From: Candidatus Saccharimonadota bacterium
GTDB taxonomy: Bacteria > Patescibacteriota > Saccharimonadia > Saccharimonadales > Saccharimonadaceae
DNA length: 64,000 nucleotides
Direction of reading: 5' to 3'
Assembly: GCA_017430725.1 (NCBI GenBank)
Contig: JAFRMK010000009.1
Span: 1-64,000 of the forward strand
In this document: in pieces, positions 7,481-16,632 of the stretch
How positions within the stretch are numbered: position 1 is the first letter of the stretch
Layout: the number at the start of each line of letters is the position of its first letter
Made by a program: the position numbers and the translations under genes
Notes under the pieces: model-generated
The model's database searches: none
The model's input: only the letters and a program-made list of their open reading frames with translations
Told to the model about the DNA's origin: nothing

Positions 7481-8175
7481 GCAAGACCCTATATATCATC
7501 CATGGCTGGACCTATCGTCCGGAACCGTGGCAAGAAGTCATCAAAGAACTCAAAACTGCGCACCACATCGACGCAGAATTACTACGTGTCCCCGGACTTG
7601 GCACGAAATCCGCAAAAACCTACAACATCAACGACTATGTAGAATGGGCTAAACGAAATATCCCCCAAGGCGGTATCGCACTCGGACATAGCAACGGCGG
7701 TCGCATTTTGTTGAATCTACTGAGCGGCGACAGCTCATACCTCTCCGGCCTTATTCTGCTCGATTCGGCCGGCGTCTACGAAAAGAGCATCAAGCGCAGC
7801 CTGTCCCGCGCCGCCAGCAAACTCTTGTCGCCTCTGAAAAAAATCACAGTTCTGCGCAAACTTGCCCACAAAATTCTCGGCGCCAACGATTACGCTGCCG
7901 CACCCGAAAACATGAAGCACACTCTCAGCAACATGCTCGAATCGGATAAATACCTCGACATTACGAAAGTCAAAACACCTACCGCTATCATCTGGGGCGC
8001 AGCCGACGACATTACGCCACTCCGACAGGGAAAGACCATCCACGACGCCATCAAGGGCTCCAGCCTCACCGTCAAGCCAGGCTGGCGCCACTCACATTAT
8101 CTCGTGTCGACCAGCGAACTCGCCACTGAAATTGCGAAGGCTTATGCCTCGCTGACGGAGAGTAAGCATGCTTAA
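7477..8175 (+). CDS. Alpha/beta hydrolase
   Basis: A 232-residue alpha/beta-hydrolase fold protein. The oxyanion region 'IIHGWTYRPEPW' is near the N-terminus, the nucleophile elbow is GHSNGG with Ser72, the acid is probably the Asp in 'GAADDITP', and the catalytic His lies in 'WRHSHYLV'. Substrate unknown; its position between a Mur ligase and FemAB genes suggests an envelope ester or amide, which is inference. It starts within the stop of the Mur ligase (ATGA) and overlaps the next gene by 8 nt. No signal peptide. Confidence 0.8.
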   Translation: MSKTLYIIHGWTYRPEPWQEVIKELKTAHHIDAELLRVPGLGTKSAKTYNINDYVEWAKRNIPQGGIALGHSNGGRILLNLLSGDSSYLSGLILLDSAGVYEKSIKRSLSRAASKLLSPLKKITVLRKLAHKILGANDYAAAPENMKHTLSNMLESDKYLDITKVKTPTAIIWGAADDITPLRQGKTIHDAIKGSSLTVKPGWRHSHYLVSTSELATEIAKAYASLTESKHA

Positions 8176-9184
8176 GGTACGCAAACTAAGCCCGGCCGAA
8201 TTTGACAGCTACGCCCGCAATCAGCACCCTGAATCAAATTTCCTCCAGAGCGCCGACTGGGGCAAAGTATACGAAATTGACGGCGAAAAATGTTTCTATC
8301 TCGGCCTCGTCAAAGACAAACAAATCCTAGGTGCCGCACTATTGGTGCTCAAACGCGCTAGACGAGGCGCCTACCTAGAGATTCCTGGCGGCCCCCTACT
8401 TAACTGGCGAAACGCCGAACAGACAAGCACGATGCTGCGCGCCATAAAAGAACTCGCAAAGACCGAAAACTGCGTATTTGTACGAATGCGCCCCAACATC
8501 CCAGATAGCCCAGACCAACGTCGCGCCATGAAAGAATATGGCCTGCACGAATCACCCATGCACCTCCACGCAGAGCATACCGTTATGCTCGATCTGACCA
8601 AGAGCGAGGACACGCTGATGGCGGAAATGCGTCGCCAAACGCGCTACGAGGTACGCCGCGCCCAAAAACTCGGCATTACAGTCAGCTCCACCGATGATAA
8701 GCAGGCTTTTGAGGCCTTTTACCGCCTTCAAGAACAGACTGCGGCCCGCCAAGGTTTTATCCAATATCCGCGCAGCTTTATCATGGCGCAACAAGCGGCC
8801 TTCAACGGCAAAGCCAAAATATATAGTGCGAACCTTGACGGAAAGACGCTCGCACAGGGACTAATCATCCTGCAGAAGCCTGAAGCTGTTTATAACGAAG
8901 CCGCCTCAACACCGGACGGCCGCAAATTACCAGGCGCCTACGCGCTCCAGTGGCAAGTGATCCGCGACGCAAAAGCCGCCGGCATGACACGATATAATCT
9001 CTTCGGTATCGCACCGCCCAACTCCCCACATCATCGCTACGCCGGAGTTACAACCTTCAAGACGGGCTTTGGCGGCGAGAAAATCACCTACCTGCCCGCC
9101 CAAGACCTCGTCATCAAACCGATGCGCTATCAATTTGTCCGCATCATCGAAAGCATTCGTAAACACAGGAGAAAACTCGGATGA
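8168..9184 (+). CDS. FemAB-family aminoacyltransferase, first copy
   Basis: A 338-residue protein of the Fem/FmhB type: two GNAT-like halves ('NFLQSADWGKVYE', 'YLEIPGGPLLNW', 'TVMLDLTKSEDTLMAEMRRQTRYEVRRAQKLG', 'YNLFGIAPPNSPHHRYAGVTTFKTGFGGE'). The family adds amino acids from aminoacyl-tRNA to lipid II to build the peptidoglycan cross-bridge. The coiled-coil arm of staphylococcal FemA is absent. It is followed at once by a paralogue through an ATGA overlap; two sequential enzymes could attach successive residues of an interpeptide bridge. Confidence 0.85.
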   Translation: MLKVRKLSPAEFDSYARNQHPESNFLQSADWGKVYEIDGEKCFYLGLVKDKQILGAALLVLKRARRGAYLEIPGGPLLNWRNAEQTSTMLRAIKELAKTENCVFVRMRPNIPDSPDQRRAMKEYGLHESPMHLHAEHTVMLDLTKSEDTLMAEMRRQTRYEVRRAQKLGITVSSTDDKQAFEAFYRLQEQTAARQGFIQYPRSFIMAQQAAFNGKAKIYSANLDGKTLAQGLIILQKPEAVYNEAASTPDGRKLPGAYALQWQVIRDAKAAGMTRYNLFGIAPPNSPHHRYAGVTTFKTGFGGEKITYLPAQDLVIKPMRYQFVRIIESIRKHRRKLG

Positions 9185-10215
9185 AAAAGCTCATTGCCCA
9201 AGACGCAACCGAACGCGATACCTGGGATTCGTTTATTTCGCAACATTCTGAAGCAAATTTTTTGCAAGCATGGGCTTGGGGCGAATTTCACCGCGATAGA
9301 GGAAAAACCGTCATCCAGCGTTTCGTAATCGACGAAAGCACTGGCCGGCCGCTCGCGGCCTATGTCGGTCAGGTTGAAACCGCCAAGCGTGGCAAATATC
9401 TAGCGATTGCCGGCGGACCAATCACCGATTGGGGTGATGAAGAATTGACGAAGTTCTTGTTTCGGGACATCACCGCGCAAGCCAAACGCCAAAAGTGCGT
9501 CTTTGTGCGCATTCGGCCGCAGCTCGAAGAAAGCCCCGAACACCGAAGGCTATTCGAACAAACACTTGGCCTCAAGCCTGCGCCGATGTACCTGTCGGTC
9601 GAGTTAGCCGGCGTACTTGACCTCACCAAGACCGAAGACGAAATTCTCGCCAATGCTTCGCAACGCTTACGCCGCGCCCTCCGCAAAGGCAAGAAAGAAG
9701 GAATCGCCGTCGAGTCCAGCGTCAATCCGGAGGACATTAAGCAGTTCTACCAAATTGAGCTTGAAACCGCAAAGCGGCACGGCTTTGTCGAATTTTCTGA
9801 AGATTTCCTTGAAAAACAATTCCGCGCTTTTGCCAAATATGGCCAAGTCAAACTCTATACGGCCAAGTATCAAGGCGAAATACTCGCCCAAAACTTCATG
9901 ATTTTTTATGGCAATGAAGCCTCCTACCACTACGGAGTTTCGACCGCGCTTGGTACCAAGCACTCGGGCGCACCGCTGTTACACATGCAGGCGATGCGCG
10001 ACGCACGTGAACGCGGCATCAAACGCTACAACTTCTGGGGCATTACTGCCGTCGATGATACCAAACACCGTTTCTATGGCGTAAGTCAATTCAAGCGCGG
10101 ATTCGGCGTCTCCGAGTTACCGTATCTACACGCCCACGACATCGTACTCCGCCCATTCCATTATCGTCTCAATTATATTTTCGAAAAAATTCGCGCCAAA
10201 TTGCGCCACGTATAG
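9181..10215 (+). CDS. FemAB-family aminoacyltransferase, second copy
   Basis: A 344-residue paralogue of the preceding gene with the same motif order ('NFLQAWAWGEFHRDRGK', 'YLAIAGGPITDW', 'GVLDLTKTEDEILANASQRLRRALRKGKKEG', 'YNFWGITAVDDTKHRFYGVSQFKRGFG'). The clear divergence between the copies suggests distinct acceptor or amino-acid specificity rather than recent duplication. It is the last gene of the operon that begins at 6212; the next gene has its own ribosome binding site after a 69-nt gap. Confidence 0.85.
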   Translation: MKKLIAQDATERDTWDSFISQHSEANFLQAWAWGEFHRDRGKTVIQRFVIDESTGRPLAAYVGQVETAKRGKYLAIAGGPITDWGDEELTKFLFRDITAQAKRQKCVFVRIRPQLEESPEHRRLFEQTLGLKPAPMYLSVELAGVLDLTKTEDEILANASQRLRRALRKGKKEGIAVESSVNPEDIKQFYQIELETAKRHGFVEFSEDFLEKQFRAFAKYGQVKLYTAKYQGEILAQNFMIFYGNEASYHYGVSTALGTKHSGAPLLHMQAMRDARERGIKRYNFWGITAVDDTKHRFYGVSQFKRGFGVSELPYLHAHDIVLRPFHYRLNYIFEKIRAKLRHV

Positions 10216-10284
10216 CGTCTCAGCCACTTGTAAAACGCTCATGTTTAGCGTAAAATTATAGCAAAGAAAGAGGAGTTTTTTGCA

Positions 10285-10905
10285 GTGAGTAAAACAACCA
10301 AAAAGTTTATCGAGAGCCACTGGCTCACCTTCGCACTGAAAGGTGCAATATCAGTTATCGCAAGTATGTGTTTGATGTTTACGGGTGGCGGCGACACCGA
10401 ATTGTTAATTCAGGTCGTCGGTTGGACCATGATTGGCCTGGGCGCAATCGAACTGGCGAACATGATACACCGCAGCCACAAGCAACACAACTGGGGCTTT
10501 CCGCTATTCTTGGGCTTACTCGAAATCGCCATCGCTATCTCGCTCCTCGTCACCACCTGGCCTAGTATTGGCTCGTCTGACTTAATCTGGCTACGGATTG
10601 CCATCCTGAGCGGCTACGTCCTGTTCGCATCATTAGTTACCATCCTAATTGGCTTCGGCAGCTTCACGAACATGACCGACCGCTTCATGTGGGTCGTCAA
10701 TGGTATGCTAGGCGCTATTTTGGCCTTCGTCATGTTGCCCGGCTCAGCCTATAATCCCACCGCGCACATCAGCTTCTTCGGCGTTTATCTACTAGTCAAC
10801 GGCCTTACTGACCTCTTCTTTGGCGTACATTCGCGCGACCAAGCGCTTGAAGCCAAAGCGCAACGTGCGGCTAAGCGCAAAGCCAGTCTGAGAGGTCGGA
10901 AGTAA
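10285..10905 (+). CDS. Multi-pass membrane protein, DUF308/HdeD-like
   Basis: A 206-residue protein with about six hydrophobic segments in three hairpins and a basic C-terminal tail. The layout and short loops resemble the DUF308/HdeD family, whose function is not established. The start is GTG at 10285, chosen because AGGAG lies 9 nt upstream; a TAAAAT box precedes that. The last base of its stop is shared with the ATG of the Mur-ligase-like gene that follows (TAATG), so they form a pair. Confidence 0.65.
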   Translation: MSKTTKKFIESHWLTFALKGAISVIASMCLMFTGGGDTELLIQVVGWTMIGLGAIELANMIHRSHKQHNWGFPLFLGLLEIAIAISLLVTTWPSIGSSDLIWLRIAILSGYVLFASLVTILIGFGSFTNMTDRFMWVVNGMLGAILAFVMLPGSAYNPTAHISFFGVYLLVNGLTDLFFGVHSRDQALEAKAQRAAKRKASLRGRK

Positions 10906-11855
10906 TGCCATTCTGGCCACGCCGTAGAGTTGAGCGTTTTCTCAAAAAGCATCCCGAAACACGCACGATCGTGGTTGCGGGTGCTTTTGGACGCAAATCA
11001 GCAATTCGCGCGCTTGGCCTCACCCTTGGCCAACGCTTCACCGTAACAATGGGCGTTAATCCAAAAATCGTACCCGACTTCGTCATTCTTGACTACAAAT
11101 CATCACTTGATTTTCCAGCAATCACGCCAGACGCTGTGGTCATAACTAGTTGCCGCACCGACGCGCAAGCCCAGCAATTCTTCGCACTCGCCAACCAAGC
11201 CAAGGCCGTCTTCGTAAACTACAACGATGTACCGCAAGAATTCGCCAAATATCTGCAGAATCCCGAAGTCACGACCTACGGCGACGACCTGCCGGCGCAT
11301 TTCTATTTCGAAGAACAGGCCTTTAGTATTGAGGGTTATGCCGGTGATATGGTTAACCCCGAACGTGAACATATTCCGATGCAAGTCAGAGTGCTGGGCG
11401 AGCATAATCTGCGCCCCATCGCTATGGCGGTCGCCGTCGCCGAGCATTTCGGAATGCAACGCGGCGACATCCTCAAAGGCGTAATGGATATCACGCCACT
11501 GCGCGGCCGAATGTCACCGGCCAAAGGACTGCGCGGCTCAATCATCATCGATGACAGCGCCTATATCTCCGCCCAATCGGTCCACCAGGGCATCCAGACG
11601 ATTGAAGAACTCGAAGCCGCCGCTAAGATGGTTGTCACCGACAGCACCCAAAAAGTCGACCCCAAAGACTACGACCGATTAACCGATATCGTTATCTTAG
11701 GTAAAAAAGACGCCAACGCGCCAGATAATCCCAAGATTCACTATTTCGACCGCGAAATCGAGCTTCTCCACTATGTTGGCTCGCGCCTCGAACCAGGCGG
11801 AATCGTGCTCCTCGAAATCCCGTTGCCCGAAATAATAGAAAGTTATATGTGGTAG
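10905..11855 (+). CDS. Mur-ligase-like protein with degenerate P-loop
   Basis: A 316-residue protein that keeps the Mur ligase plan: ATP-site position near residue 25, 'VLGEHNLRPIAMAVAVAEHFG' (the G-x-HN-x-x-N motif of the central domain), 'PLRGRM', and 'IIDDSAYISAQS' (the DDAYNANP position). The P-loop reads GAFGRKS instead of GxxGK(T/S), so the phosphate-binding Lys is displaced. It may be an inactive paralogue or partner of the intact ligase at 6212. It is short for the family and lacks the N-terminal substrate domain. It follows the HdeD-like gene with a TAATG overlap. Confidence 0.65.
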   Translation: MPFWPRRRVERFLKKHPETRTIVVAGAFGRKSAIRALGLTLGQRFTVTMGVNPKIVPDFVILDYKSSLDFPAITPDAVVITSCRTDAQAQQFFALANQAKAVFVNYNDVPQEFAKYLQNPEVTTYGDDLPAHFYFEEQAFSIEGYAGDMVNPEREHIPMQVRVLGEHNLRPIAMAVAVAEHFGMQRGDILKGVMDITPLRGRMSPAKGLRGSIIIDDSAYISAQSVHQGIQTIEELEAAAKMVVTDSTQKVDPKDYDRLTDIVILGKKDANAPDNPKIHYFDREIELLHYVGSRLEPGGIVLLEIPLPEIIESYMW

Positions 11856-11858
11856 AAT
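11853..11858 (+). promoter_or_regulatory. -10 box of parA, leaderless arrangement
   Basis: TAGAAT ends 6 nt before the parA ATG and lies inside the 3' end of the preceding gene. No Shine-Dalgarno sequence fits in the gap. Confidence 0.4.
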
Positions 11859-11864
11859 AGACAT

Positions 11865-12629
11865 ATGGCAAAGGTCATCACAATTACGAATCAAAAAGGA
11901 GGTGTCGGTAAAACAACGACCTCTGTTAACTTGGCCTTTTATCTCGCCAAAGCTCGCAAGAAAACCCTGATTATCGACCTCGACCCGCAGGGTAATGCCA
12001 CCTCTGGGTTCGGCATCGAAAAAAAGGACCTCGGCAAAACAATGTGCGATGTCATTCTGCGCGAAGCTGAACTGCCTGATGTCATTCTCGACAACAAAAA
12101 CAAATATCTGTTTATCGCTCCCACCATACCAGAGCTAGCCAATGTCGAGCAGCAAATCAGCACGATGGAAGGGAAGTTCACCGTCTTGCGCGACGCCATC
12201 AATAAAGTCCGCAAGGATTATGATTTCATCTTGATTGATAGCCCGCCTAGTCTTTCGCTCCTGACCGTAAATGGTATGATTTCCGCAGACTATTACATCA
12301 TTCCTGTCCAGACCGAATTCTTCGCAATGGAAGGTGTCGCGCAGCTCCTCGGCACCGTCAAGCACGTCAAGGCCCTGGCCAACCCCAATCTCGAACTACT
12401 TGGCGTTCTGGCGACCATGTACGACCGTCGCACTACGCTCAGCTCGCAGGTGCTCAGTGAAATCAAAGGCGCCTTCAAGGGCAAAGTTTTTGAAGCCACC
12501 ATCCCGCGCAATGTCCGTTTGGCCGAAGCGCCCAGCCATGGCGTACCAATCGGGCTGTATGACCGATTCAGTAAAGGTGCCAAAGCCTATAAAAACCTCG
12601 CTCAAGAGGTAATCGAGAGGACGAAATGA
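11865..12629 (+). CDS. parA: ParA/Soj chromosome-partitioning ATPase
   Basis: A 254-residue deviant Walker-A ATPase: '[11 protein letters not shown]' at residues 8-18 with the signature Lys, Walker B 'FILIDSPPS', and '[13 protein letters not shown]'. Length is typical of chromosomal Soj. It forms nucleoid-bound ATP dimers that move ParB-parS complexes. parB follows with an ATGA overlap. The gene starts right after a -10 box with no visible ribosome binding site. Confidence 0.95.
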   Translation: MAKVITITNQKGGVGKTTTSVNLAFYLAKARKKTLIIDLDPQGNATSGFGIEKKDLGKTMCDVILREAELPDVILDNKNKYLFIAPTIPELANVEQQISTMEGKFTVLRDAINKVRKDYDFILIDSPPSLSLLTVNGMISADYYIIPVQTEFFAMEGVAQLLGTVKHVKALANPNLELLGVLATMYDRRTTLSSQVLSEIKGAFKGKVFEATIPRNVRLAEAPSHGVPIGLYDRFSKGAKAYKNLAQEVIERTK

Positions 12630-13501
12630 AAGGATTAGGCCGCGGCTTCAAAGATATCATACCGAATGAACTTGACGATTTTTTTGACCCAACCGCCGAA
12701 GAAGACGAAAAGCTCAGCCGTCTATATGATATTGAGCTATCGAAGATCATTCCAGACGAAAACCAGCCTCGTCGTAAATTCAATCTCGAGCAACTCGAGG
12801 CGCTTGCCGACTCAATCAAAGAACACGGCGTACTACAACCCATTGTCGTCACCAAAGAAGGCAACAAATACAAGATTGTCGCCGGCGAGCGGCGCTGGCG
12901 CGCCTCGAAAATCGCCGACTGCGAGACTATCCCGGCCATCGTTCGCACCGTCGACGCTCAAAATCGCCTCGAAATGTCACTCATCGAAAATGTTCAACGC
13001 GAAGACCTCAACGCCATTGAAACTGCCACCGCCTATGCAAAGCTGCGCGACCAGTTCAACCTAAACAACGAGCAAATCAGCCAACGGGTCGGCAAAAGCC
13101 CCTCGTCAATCATCAACACCATGCGCCTGCTCAGCCTACCCGAAGAAGCCAAACACGCCATGGTCGAGCATGGCCTATCCGAAGGACAAATGCGCCCACT
13201 CATCACCGCCACGCCCGCCGAAATACACGCCGTGCTGCCACGCATCATCGCCGAAAACTGGTCGGCGCGCCGCGTAGAGCAGTACATGGTCAGTCAACGC
13301 GCCAAAAACAAGACCGCGCGCAAAAATCGCAAAAACATCAACGTCGACGACTCGCCAATCATCGAACGCGCCGACAAACTCAGCAAACACCTCGGCGTTG
13401 GCGTCAAAATTCACAGCAGCAGCCGTGGCTCTGGCGACATTGTGTTAAAATTTAAAGATAAGAAGGAGTTTGAGAAACTATGTACGATTCTGACAGCGTA
13501 A
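12626..13501 (+). CDS. parB: ParB/Spo0J partition protein
   Basis: A 291-residue protein with an N-terminal ParB/Srx domain ('[12 protein letters not shown]', '[13 protein letters not shown]', 'GERRWRAS', the CTP-binding region), a central HTH ('[30 protein letters not shown]') that binds parS, and a basic C-terminal dimerisation region. It clamps onto parS DNA and is segregated by ParA. The 3' end overlaps the ribosome recycling factor gene by 22 nt, an unusual link between partition and translation. I could not locate parS sites in this window. Confidence 0.93.
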   Translation: MKGLGRGFKDIIPNELDDFFDPTAEEDEKLSRLYDIELSKIIPDENQPRRKFNLEQLEALADSIKEHGVLQPIVVTKEGNKYKIVAGERRWRASKIADCETIPAIVRTVDAQNRLEMSLIENVQREDLNAIETATAYAKLRDQFNLNNEQISQRVGKSPSSIINTMRLLSLPEEAKHAMVEHGLSEGQMRPLITATPAEIHAVLPRIIAENWSARRVEQYMVSQRAKNKTARKNRKNINVDDSPIIERADKLSKHLGVGVKIHSSSRGSGDIVLKFKDKKEFEKLCTILTA

Positions 13502-14025
13502 AGCAAGAAATGTCTCATGTGCTGGACAATTTTCAAGAGCAGATGAAAAAAGTTCGCACTGGCCGCGCCCATCCTGACATGCTGAGCGGGATTCGCGCCG
13601 AAGTTTATGGCCAAATGACGCCTCTCAATCAGGTCGCCAATGTGACCGTTTCGGGTGGCTCGATGCTTCAAGTCACTCCCTATGATGTCGCAAATATCGC
13701 CAAAATCAGTGCCGCCATTCGCGCCGATCAATCGCTTGGCCTCAATCCGACCGATGACGGTCGCGTAATCCGCGTCCCAATTCCGCAGCTCACCGAAGAA
13801 CGTCGCAAAGAAATCGTCAAAACTGCCAGCTCAAAAGTCGAAGAAGCCAAAATCGCCCTCCGCAAAGTTCGCGACGACGCTCGCAAGGCCATCAAGAACA
13901 CCAAAGAATACACTGAAGACGACCGCAAGAGCTCCGAAAAAGAGCTAGACGAAATCATTAAAAAGTTTAACGCTGATATCGACCGCCTTTTTGCCGAAAA
14001 AGAAGCGGATATAATGAAAATATAG
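13480..14025 (+). CDS. frr: Ribosome recycling factor
   Basis: A 181-residue protein, the usual length for RRF. The family hallmarks are present: 'KVRTGRAHPDML' near the N-terminus, 'RADQSLGLNPTDDGRVIRVPIPQLTEERRKE', and the C-terminal helix. With EF-G it splits the post-termination ribosome. The ATG lies inside the end of parB, with AAGGAG 11 nt upstream. pyrH, its usual neighbour, is absent here. Confidence 0.95.
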   Translation: MYDSDSVKQEMSHVLDNFQEQMKKVRTGRAHPDMLSGIRAEVYGQMTPLNQVANVTVSGGSMLQVTPYDVANIAKISAAIRADQSLGLNPTDDGRVIRVPIPQLTEERRKEIVKTASSKVEEAKIALRKVRDDARKAIKNTKEYTEDDRKSSEKELDEIIKKFNADIDRLFAEKEADIMKI

Positions 14026-14032
14026 GAGCAAT

Positions 14033-14638
14033 ATGCACAAACAGGGTGGAAAAAAGTCAAACTACATTACGATTAATCAAACAATCTTCATCTTCATGAT
14101 TGTTCTGAATGTCATCGTACTAATGCTAAGCCTAGTTCTGCTCGGCATGCAGCTGATTCGTCGCGAAGAAAACCAGCGCTACGCCGAACAGGGCAGTTAT
14201 ATCGAAGAGATGCTACCGCTCAATTACAAAGAATTGGGCTCCTTCGGCTTTCAGGGGGAGAGCAATAGCTTTATGCCTTCCGCCGTCTCGGCCACAGACC
14301 AGTTCAGCTATCAAGTTATTACCAGTCAGACCGAGCTGTCCAGTCTGCTGGATGAAATTCAGCGCCAAAACGCCAACGGTGGCACCAGTCTCGAATTTGG
14401 GCGAAGCGTTAGCGATAAATTTTTTGAAACTGGCTGCGTAATTGCCGTCACGTACCAAGACGCAGGGCTCGAAAAATTCAGCATCGGTAAAATCAACCGA
14501 GACGAGCAGGGCGCAATCGACATCATTGCCGAGGTTTCAACAAACCCCGACGCTGAAGGCGTATTTGGCAAGTTCGTACTGCTTCAAATCGACAACATTC
14601 GCGCCAAAGAAGTTAAACTCAACCTCGGTACCGATTAG
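14033..14638 (+). CDS. Membrane-anchored protein of unknown function
   Basis: A 201-residue protein with one N-terminal membrane segment (about residues 16-43) and an extracytoplasmic domain of roughly 155 residues; no known family recognised. TAGGAGCA precedes the ATG, 7 nt after frr. It resembles in layout the other single-pass proteins of this window (27683, 29376, 33090). Its stop codon converges on trxB, sharing 4 bp with its end. Confidence 0.6.
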   Translation: MHKQGGKKSNYITINQTIFIFMIVLNVIVLMLSLVLLGMQLIRREENQRYAEQGSYIEEMLPLNYKELGSFGFQGESNSFMPSAVSATDQFSYQVITSQTELSSLLDEIQRQNANGGTSLEFGRSVSDKFFETGCVIAVTYQDAGLEKFSIGKINRDEQGAIDIIAEVSTNPDAEGVFGKFVLLQIDNIRAKEVKLNLGTD

Positions 14639-15528
14639 GCTAAATTCAGCAAATCTACCGCCGAAGTTGCAGCAACTGCCCCATCTGCGCTTGCTGTCAC
14701 CAGCTGGCGCAATTCTTTTGTGCGCAAATCGCCCGCCACAAAAACCCCCTTCAGCTTTGTCTTGCAATCCGACTTGGCGCACACGAAACCATGTTCGTCC
14801 AGGTCCAGGCCCGCAATCAACCGAGAACCAAACGGCACTCGGCCAATCGCGACAAACAATGCGCTCACGGAAAGCTTCCTGCCATCCTTCAGGACTAGCT
14901 CTTCAAGATGCGACTCGCCCAACAAGTCGACGATTTCGGCATCCAACCAAAAATCAATATTGTCACGCTGCTTGGCACTGGTAATCAGCTGAGGATTGGC
15001 GCGCAATTTTGAACTGCGATTTATCACATAAACCTTTGTCGCAACGTCGGCAAGATAGTTTGCTTCGTGCAGAGCGGTATCGCCGCCGCCGTAAACGGCT
15101 ACAGTTTTACCCTTAAAAAACGCTCCGTCACAGGTCGCACAATACGACACGCCGCGTCCCTCAAAGCGCGCCTCATTGGCCAGACCGAGCTTGCGCGGAA
15201 TCGTGCCGCAAGCCAAAATAAGCGTTTTTGCATGATATTCGCCATCTTCAGTCGAAATCCTGAAATCGCCAAAATCACCAACGATACCACTAACCTCTTC
15301 AAAAATGAATGCGACGGCTAAATCTCGCGCCTGCTTCTCGAGGCTCTGACCAAAAGCCAAGCCACTAATGTGCGGCAAAGCCGGGTAGTTATCAATAGCT
15401 GAACTATTGAGTATCTGCCCACCGACGGCCGTCGACTCAAATACCGCCACGTTCTTACCCGCCCGAGCGCCATAAATCGCCGCCGTCAGACCAGCCGTAC
15501 CGCCGCCGATAATCGCAATATCAAACAT
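14635..15528 (-). CDS. trxB: Thioredoxin reductase
   Basis: A 297-residue low-molecular-weight flavoprotein reductase. The FAD-binding 'IIGGGTAGLTAAIYGARAGKNV' motif starts at residue 6, the redox-active CATC lies in 'YCATCDGAFF', the NAD(P)H-binding 'VYGGGDTALHEANYLA' follows, and the C-terminal FAD motif is 'GVFVAGDL'. It should reduce the thioredoxin encoded immediately upstream. In the unit gpx-trxA-trxB it is the last gene, adjoining trxA with no gap. Confidence 0.93.
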   Translation of the reverse strand: MFDIAIIGGGTAGLTAAIYGARAGKNVAVFESTAVGGQILNSSAIDNYPALPHISGLAFGQSLEKQARDLAVAFIFEEVSGIVGDFGDFRISTEDGEYHAKTLILACGTIPRKLGLANEARFEGRGVSYCATCDGAFFKGKTVAVYGGGDTALHEANYLADVATKVYVINRSSKLRANPQLITSAKQRDNIDFWLDAEIVDLLGESHLEELVLKDGRKLSVSALFVAIGRVPFGSRLIAGLDLDEHGFVCAKSDCKTKLKGVFVAGDLRTKELRQLVTASADGAVAATSAVDLLNLA

Positions 15529-15843
15529 CTAGGCCTTCTCCATCATCTTAATAATCTTCGCCTTCGGCTTCAGGCCAACCATTCGCTCGAACTCGGCCCC
15601 ATCCTTAAATGCCACCAAGCAAGGAATTGACGACACGTCAAATTGCTCCGCTAGCTCTGGCGATTCGTCGATATCAACCGAGACAATTTCGAAGCTATCC
15701 GCCTCGTCGGACAACTCCACCAAAATCGGATGCAGGGCCTGGCAAGGCGGGCACCATTCAGCATTGAAATCGACCAATACGGGCAAGGTACTCCGTAAAA
15801 CTACCTCGTCAAAGTTGGCCTGATTAACATCTTTTATACTCAC
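15529..15843 (-). CDS. trxA: Thioredoxin
   Basis: A 104-residue thioredoxin fold with the active site WCPPC ('FNAEWCPPCQALHP') rather than the canonical WCGPC; the cis-Pro lies in 'VSSIPCLVAFKDG'. The Pro for Gly change may shift redox potential. The start is a GTG whose bases overlap the stop of gpx (GTGA). It is the electron carrier between TrxB and, probably, the peroxidase encoded upstream. Confidence 0.9.
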   Translation of the reverse strand: MSIKDVNQANFDEVVLRSTLPVLVDFNAEWCPPCQALHPILVELSDEADSFEIVSVDIDESPELAEQFDVSSIPCLVAFKDGAEFERMVGLKPKAKIIKMMEKA

Positions 15844-16304
15844 AATAACTCCTTAATATCTTTTTCGATTTTTTCTGGTTTCACGATAGAGCCATAACGT
15901 TTGACAATTTCACCCTGACGATTCACTAAAAATTTCGTAAAATTCCACTTAATTTTACCGCCCTTTTGCGCCGTAAGCCACTGGTATAACGGCGCGGCAT
16001 TATCACCGTTCACTTCAATTTTCGCCATTTGATCAAACTGCGTCTTGTATCGGCCGGTACAAAATTCGTGTATTTCCTCGTCACTGCCGGGCGCTTGGTG
16101 TCCAAATTGATTGCAGGGGAAATCCAATATCTCAAGCCCCTCTTCATGATAAAGCTCATACAACCGCTCCAGACCTTCGTACTGAGGCGTAAATCCGCAA
16201 CCAGTCGCAGTATTCACGACTAATACTACCTTATCTTTCAGCTCAGCAAGCTTATAGTCTGAGCCATCGCGCTTGCTGACCGTAAAATCATAAAAACTTG
16301 CCAT
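15840..16304 (-). CDS. Glutathione peroxidase-family thiol peroxidase
   Basis: About 154 residues. The catalytic Cys36 is in 'NTATGCGFTPQYEGL', followed by 'LDFPCNQFGHQAPGS' (Gln and resolving Cys region) and 'KWNFTKFLVN' (catalytic Trp and Asn). Non-selenocysteine members use thioredoxin, which fits the neighbouring trxA-trxB. The start at 16304 has AAAGGAG upstream; longer in-frame extensions would cross the promoter. It detoxifies peroxides. A TATAAT on the minus strand (16332-16327) precedes it. Confidence 0.88.
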   Translation of the reverse strand: MASFYDFTVSKRDGSDYKLAELKDKVVLVVNTATGCGFTPQYEGLERLYELYHEEGLEILDFPCNQFGHQAPGSDEEIHEFCTGRYKTQFDQMAKIEVNGDNAAPLYQWLTAQKGGKIKWNFTKFLVNRQGEIVKRYGSIVKPEKIEKDIKELL

Positions 16305-16343
16305 AGAAATGCTCCTTTTCGAATTTATTATAGCATGGGGGAT

Positions 16344-16372
16344 TTTACAAAAACTAACAGATATGCTAAAAT
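16344..16372 (+). promoter_or_regulatory. Promoter of rpmG
   Basis: TTTACA (16344-16349), 17-nt spacer, TAAAAT (16367-16372), 9 nt before the ATG, so a nearly leaderless transcript. It stands back-to-back with the minus-strand -10 box for the peroxidase operon. Confidence 0.6.
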
Positions 16373-16381
16373 ATACGCAAT

Positions 16382-16591
16382 ATGGCAAAGAAAAGTAACA
16401 CGAAGCGCAAGCTGGTCGGTTTGGTGTCGGAAGAGTCAGGCATTCGCCAATACTACACCAAAAAGAACACTATGAACACGCCCGACAAGCTGAGTCTGCG
16501 CAAATATGACCCCGTGCTGCGCAAACACGTGGTCTTCACCGAGACGAAAAAGAATCTCGGTCGCAACGAAGTCAAAGAAAAGAAGCGCTAA
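16382..16591 (+). CDS. rpmG: 50S ribosomal protein L33, cysteine-free form
   Basis: A 69-residue basic protein with the L33 core ('[33 protein letters not shown]'). The zinc-binding Cys pairs of the C+ form are absent, so this is the zinc-independent type. The C-terminus extends a little beyond the standard 50-55 residues. It is a single-gene unit between its promoter and a terminator. Confidence 0.9.
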   Translation: MAKKSNTKRKLVGLVSEESGIRQYYTKKNTMNTPDKLSLRKYDPVLRKHVVFTETKKNLGRNEVKEKKR

Positions 16592-16622
16592 AAAAATCTC
16601 CGCCGAAGCGGAGACTTTTTTA
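16591..16622. terminator. Bidirectional intrinsic terminator
   Basis: TCTCCGC, loop CGAA, GCGGAGA with A- and T-tracts on the two sides (stem 16597-16614). It serves rpmG on the plus strand and rplA on the minus strand. Confidence 0.85.
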
Positions 16623-16632
16623 TGTCCACAAC

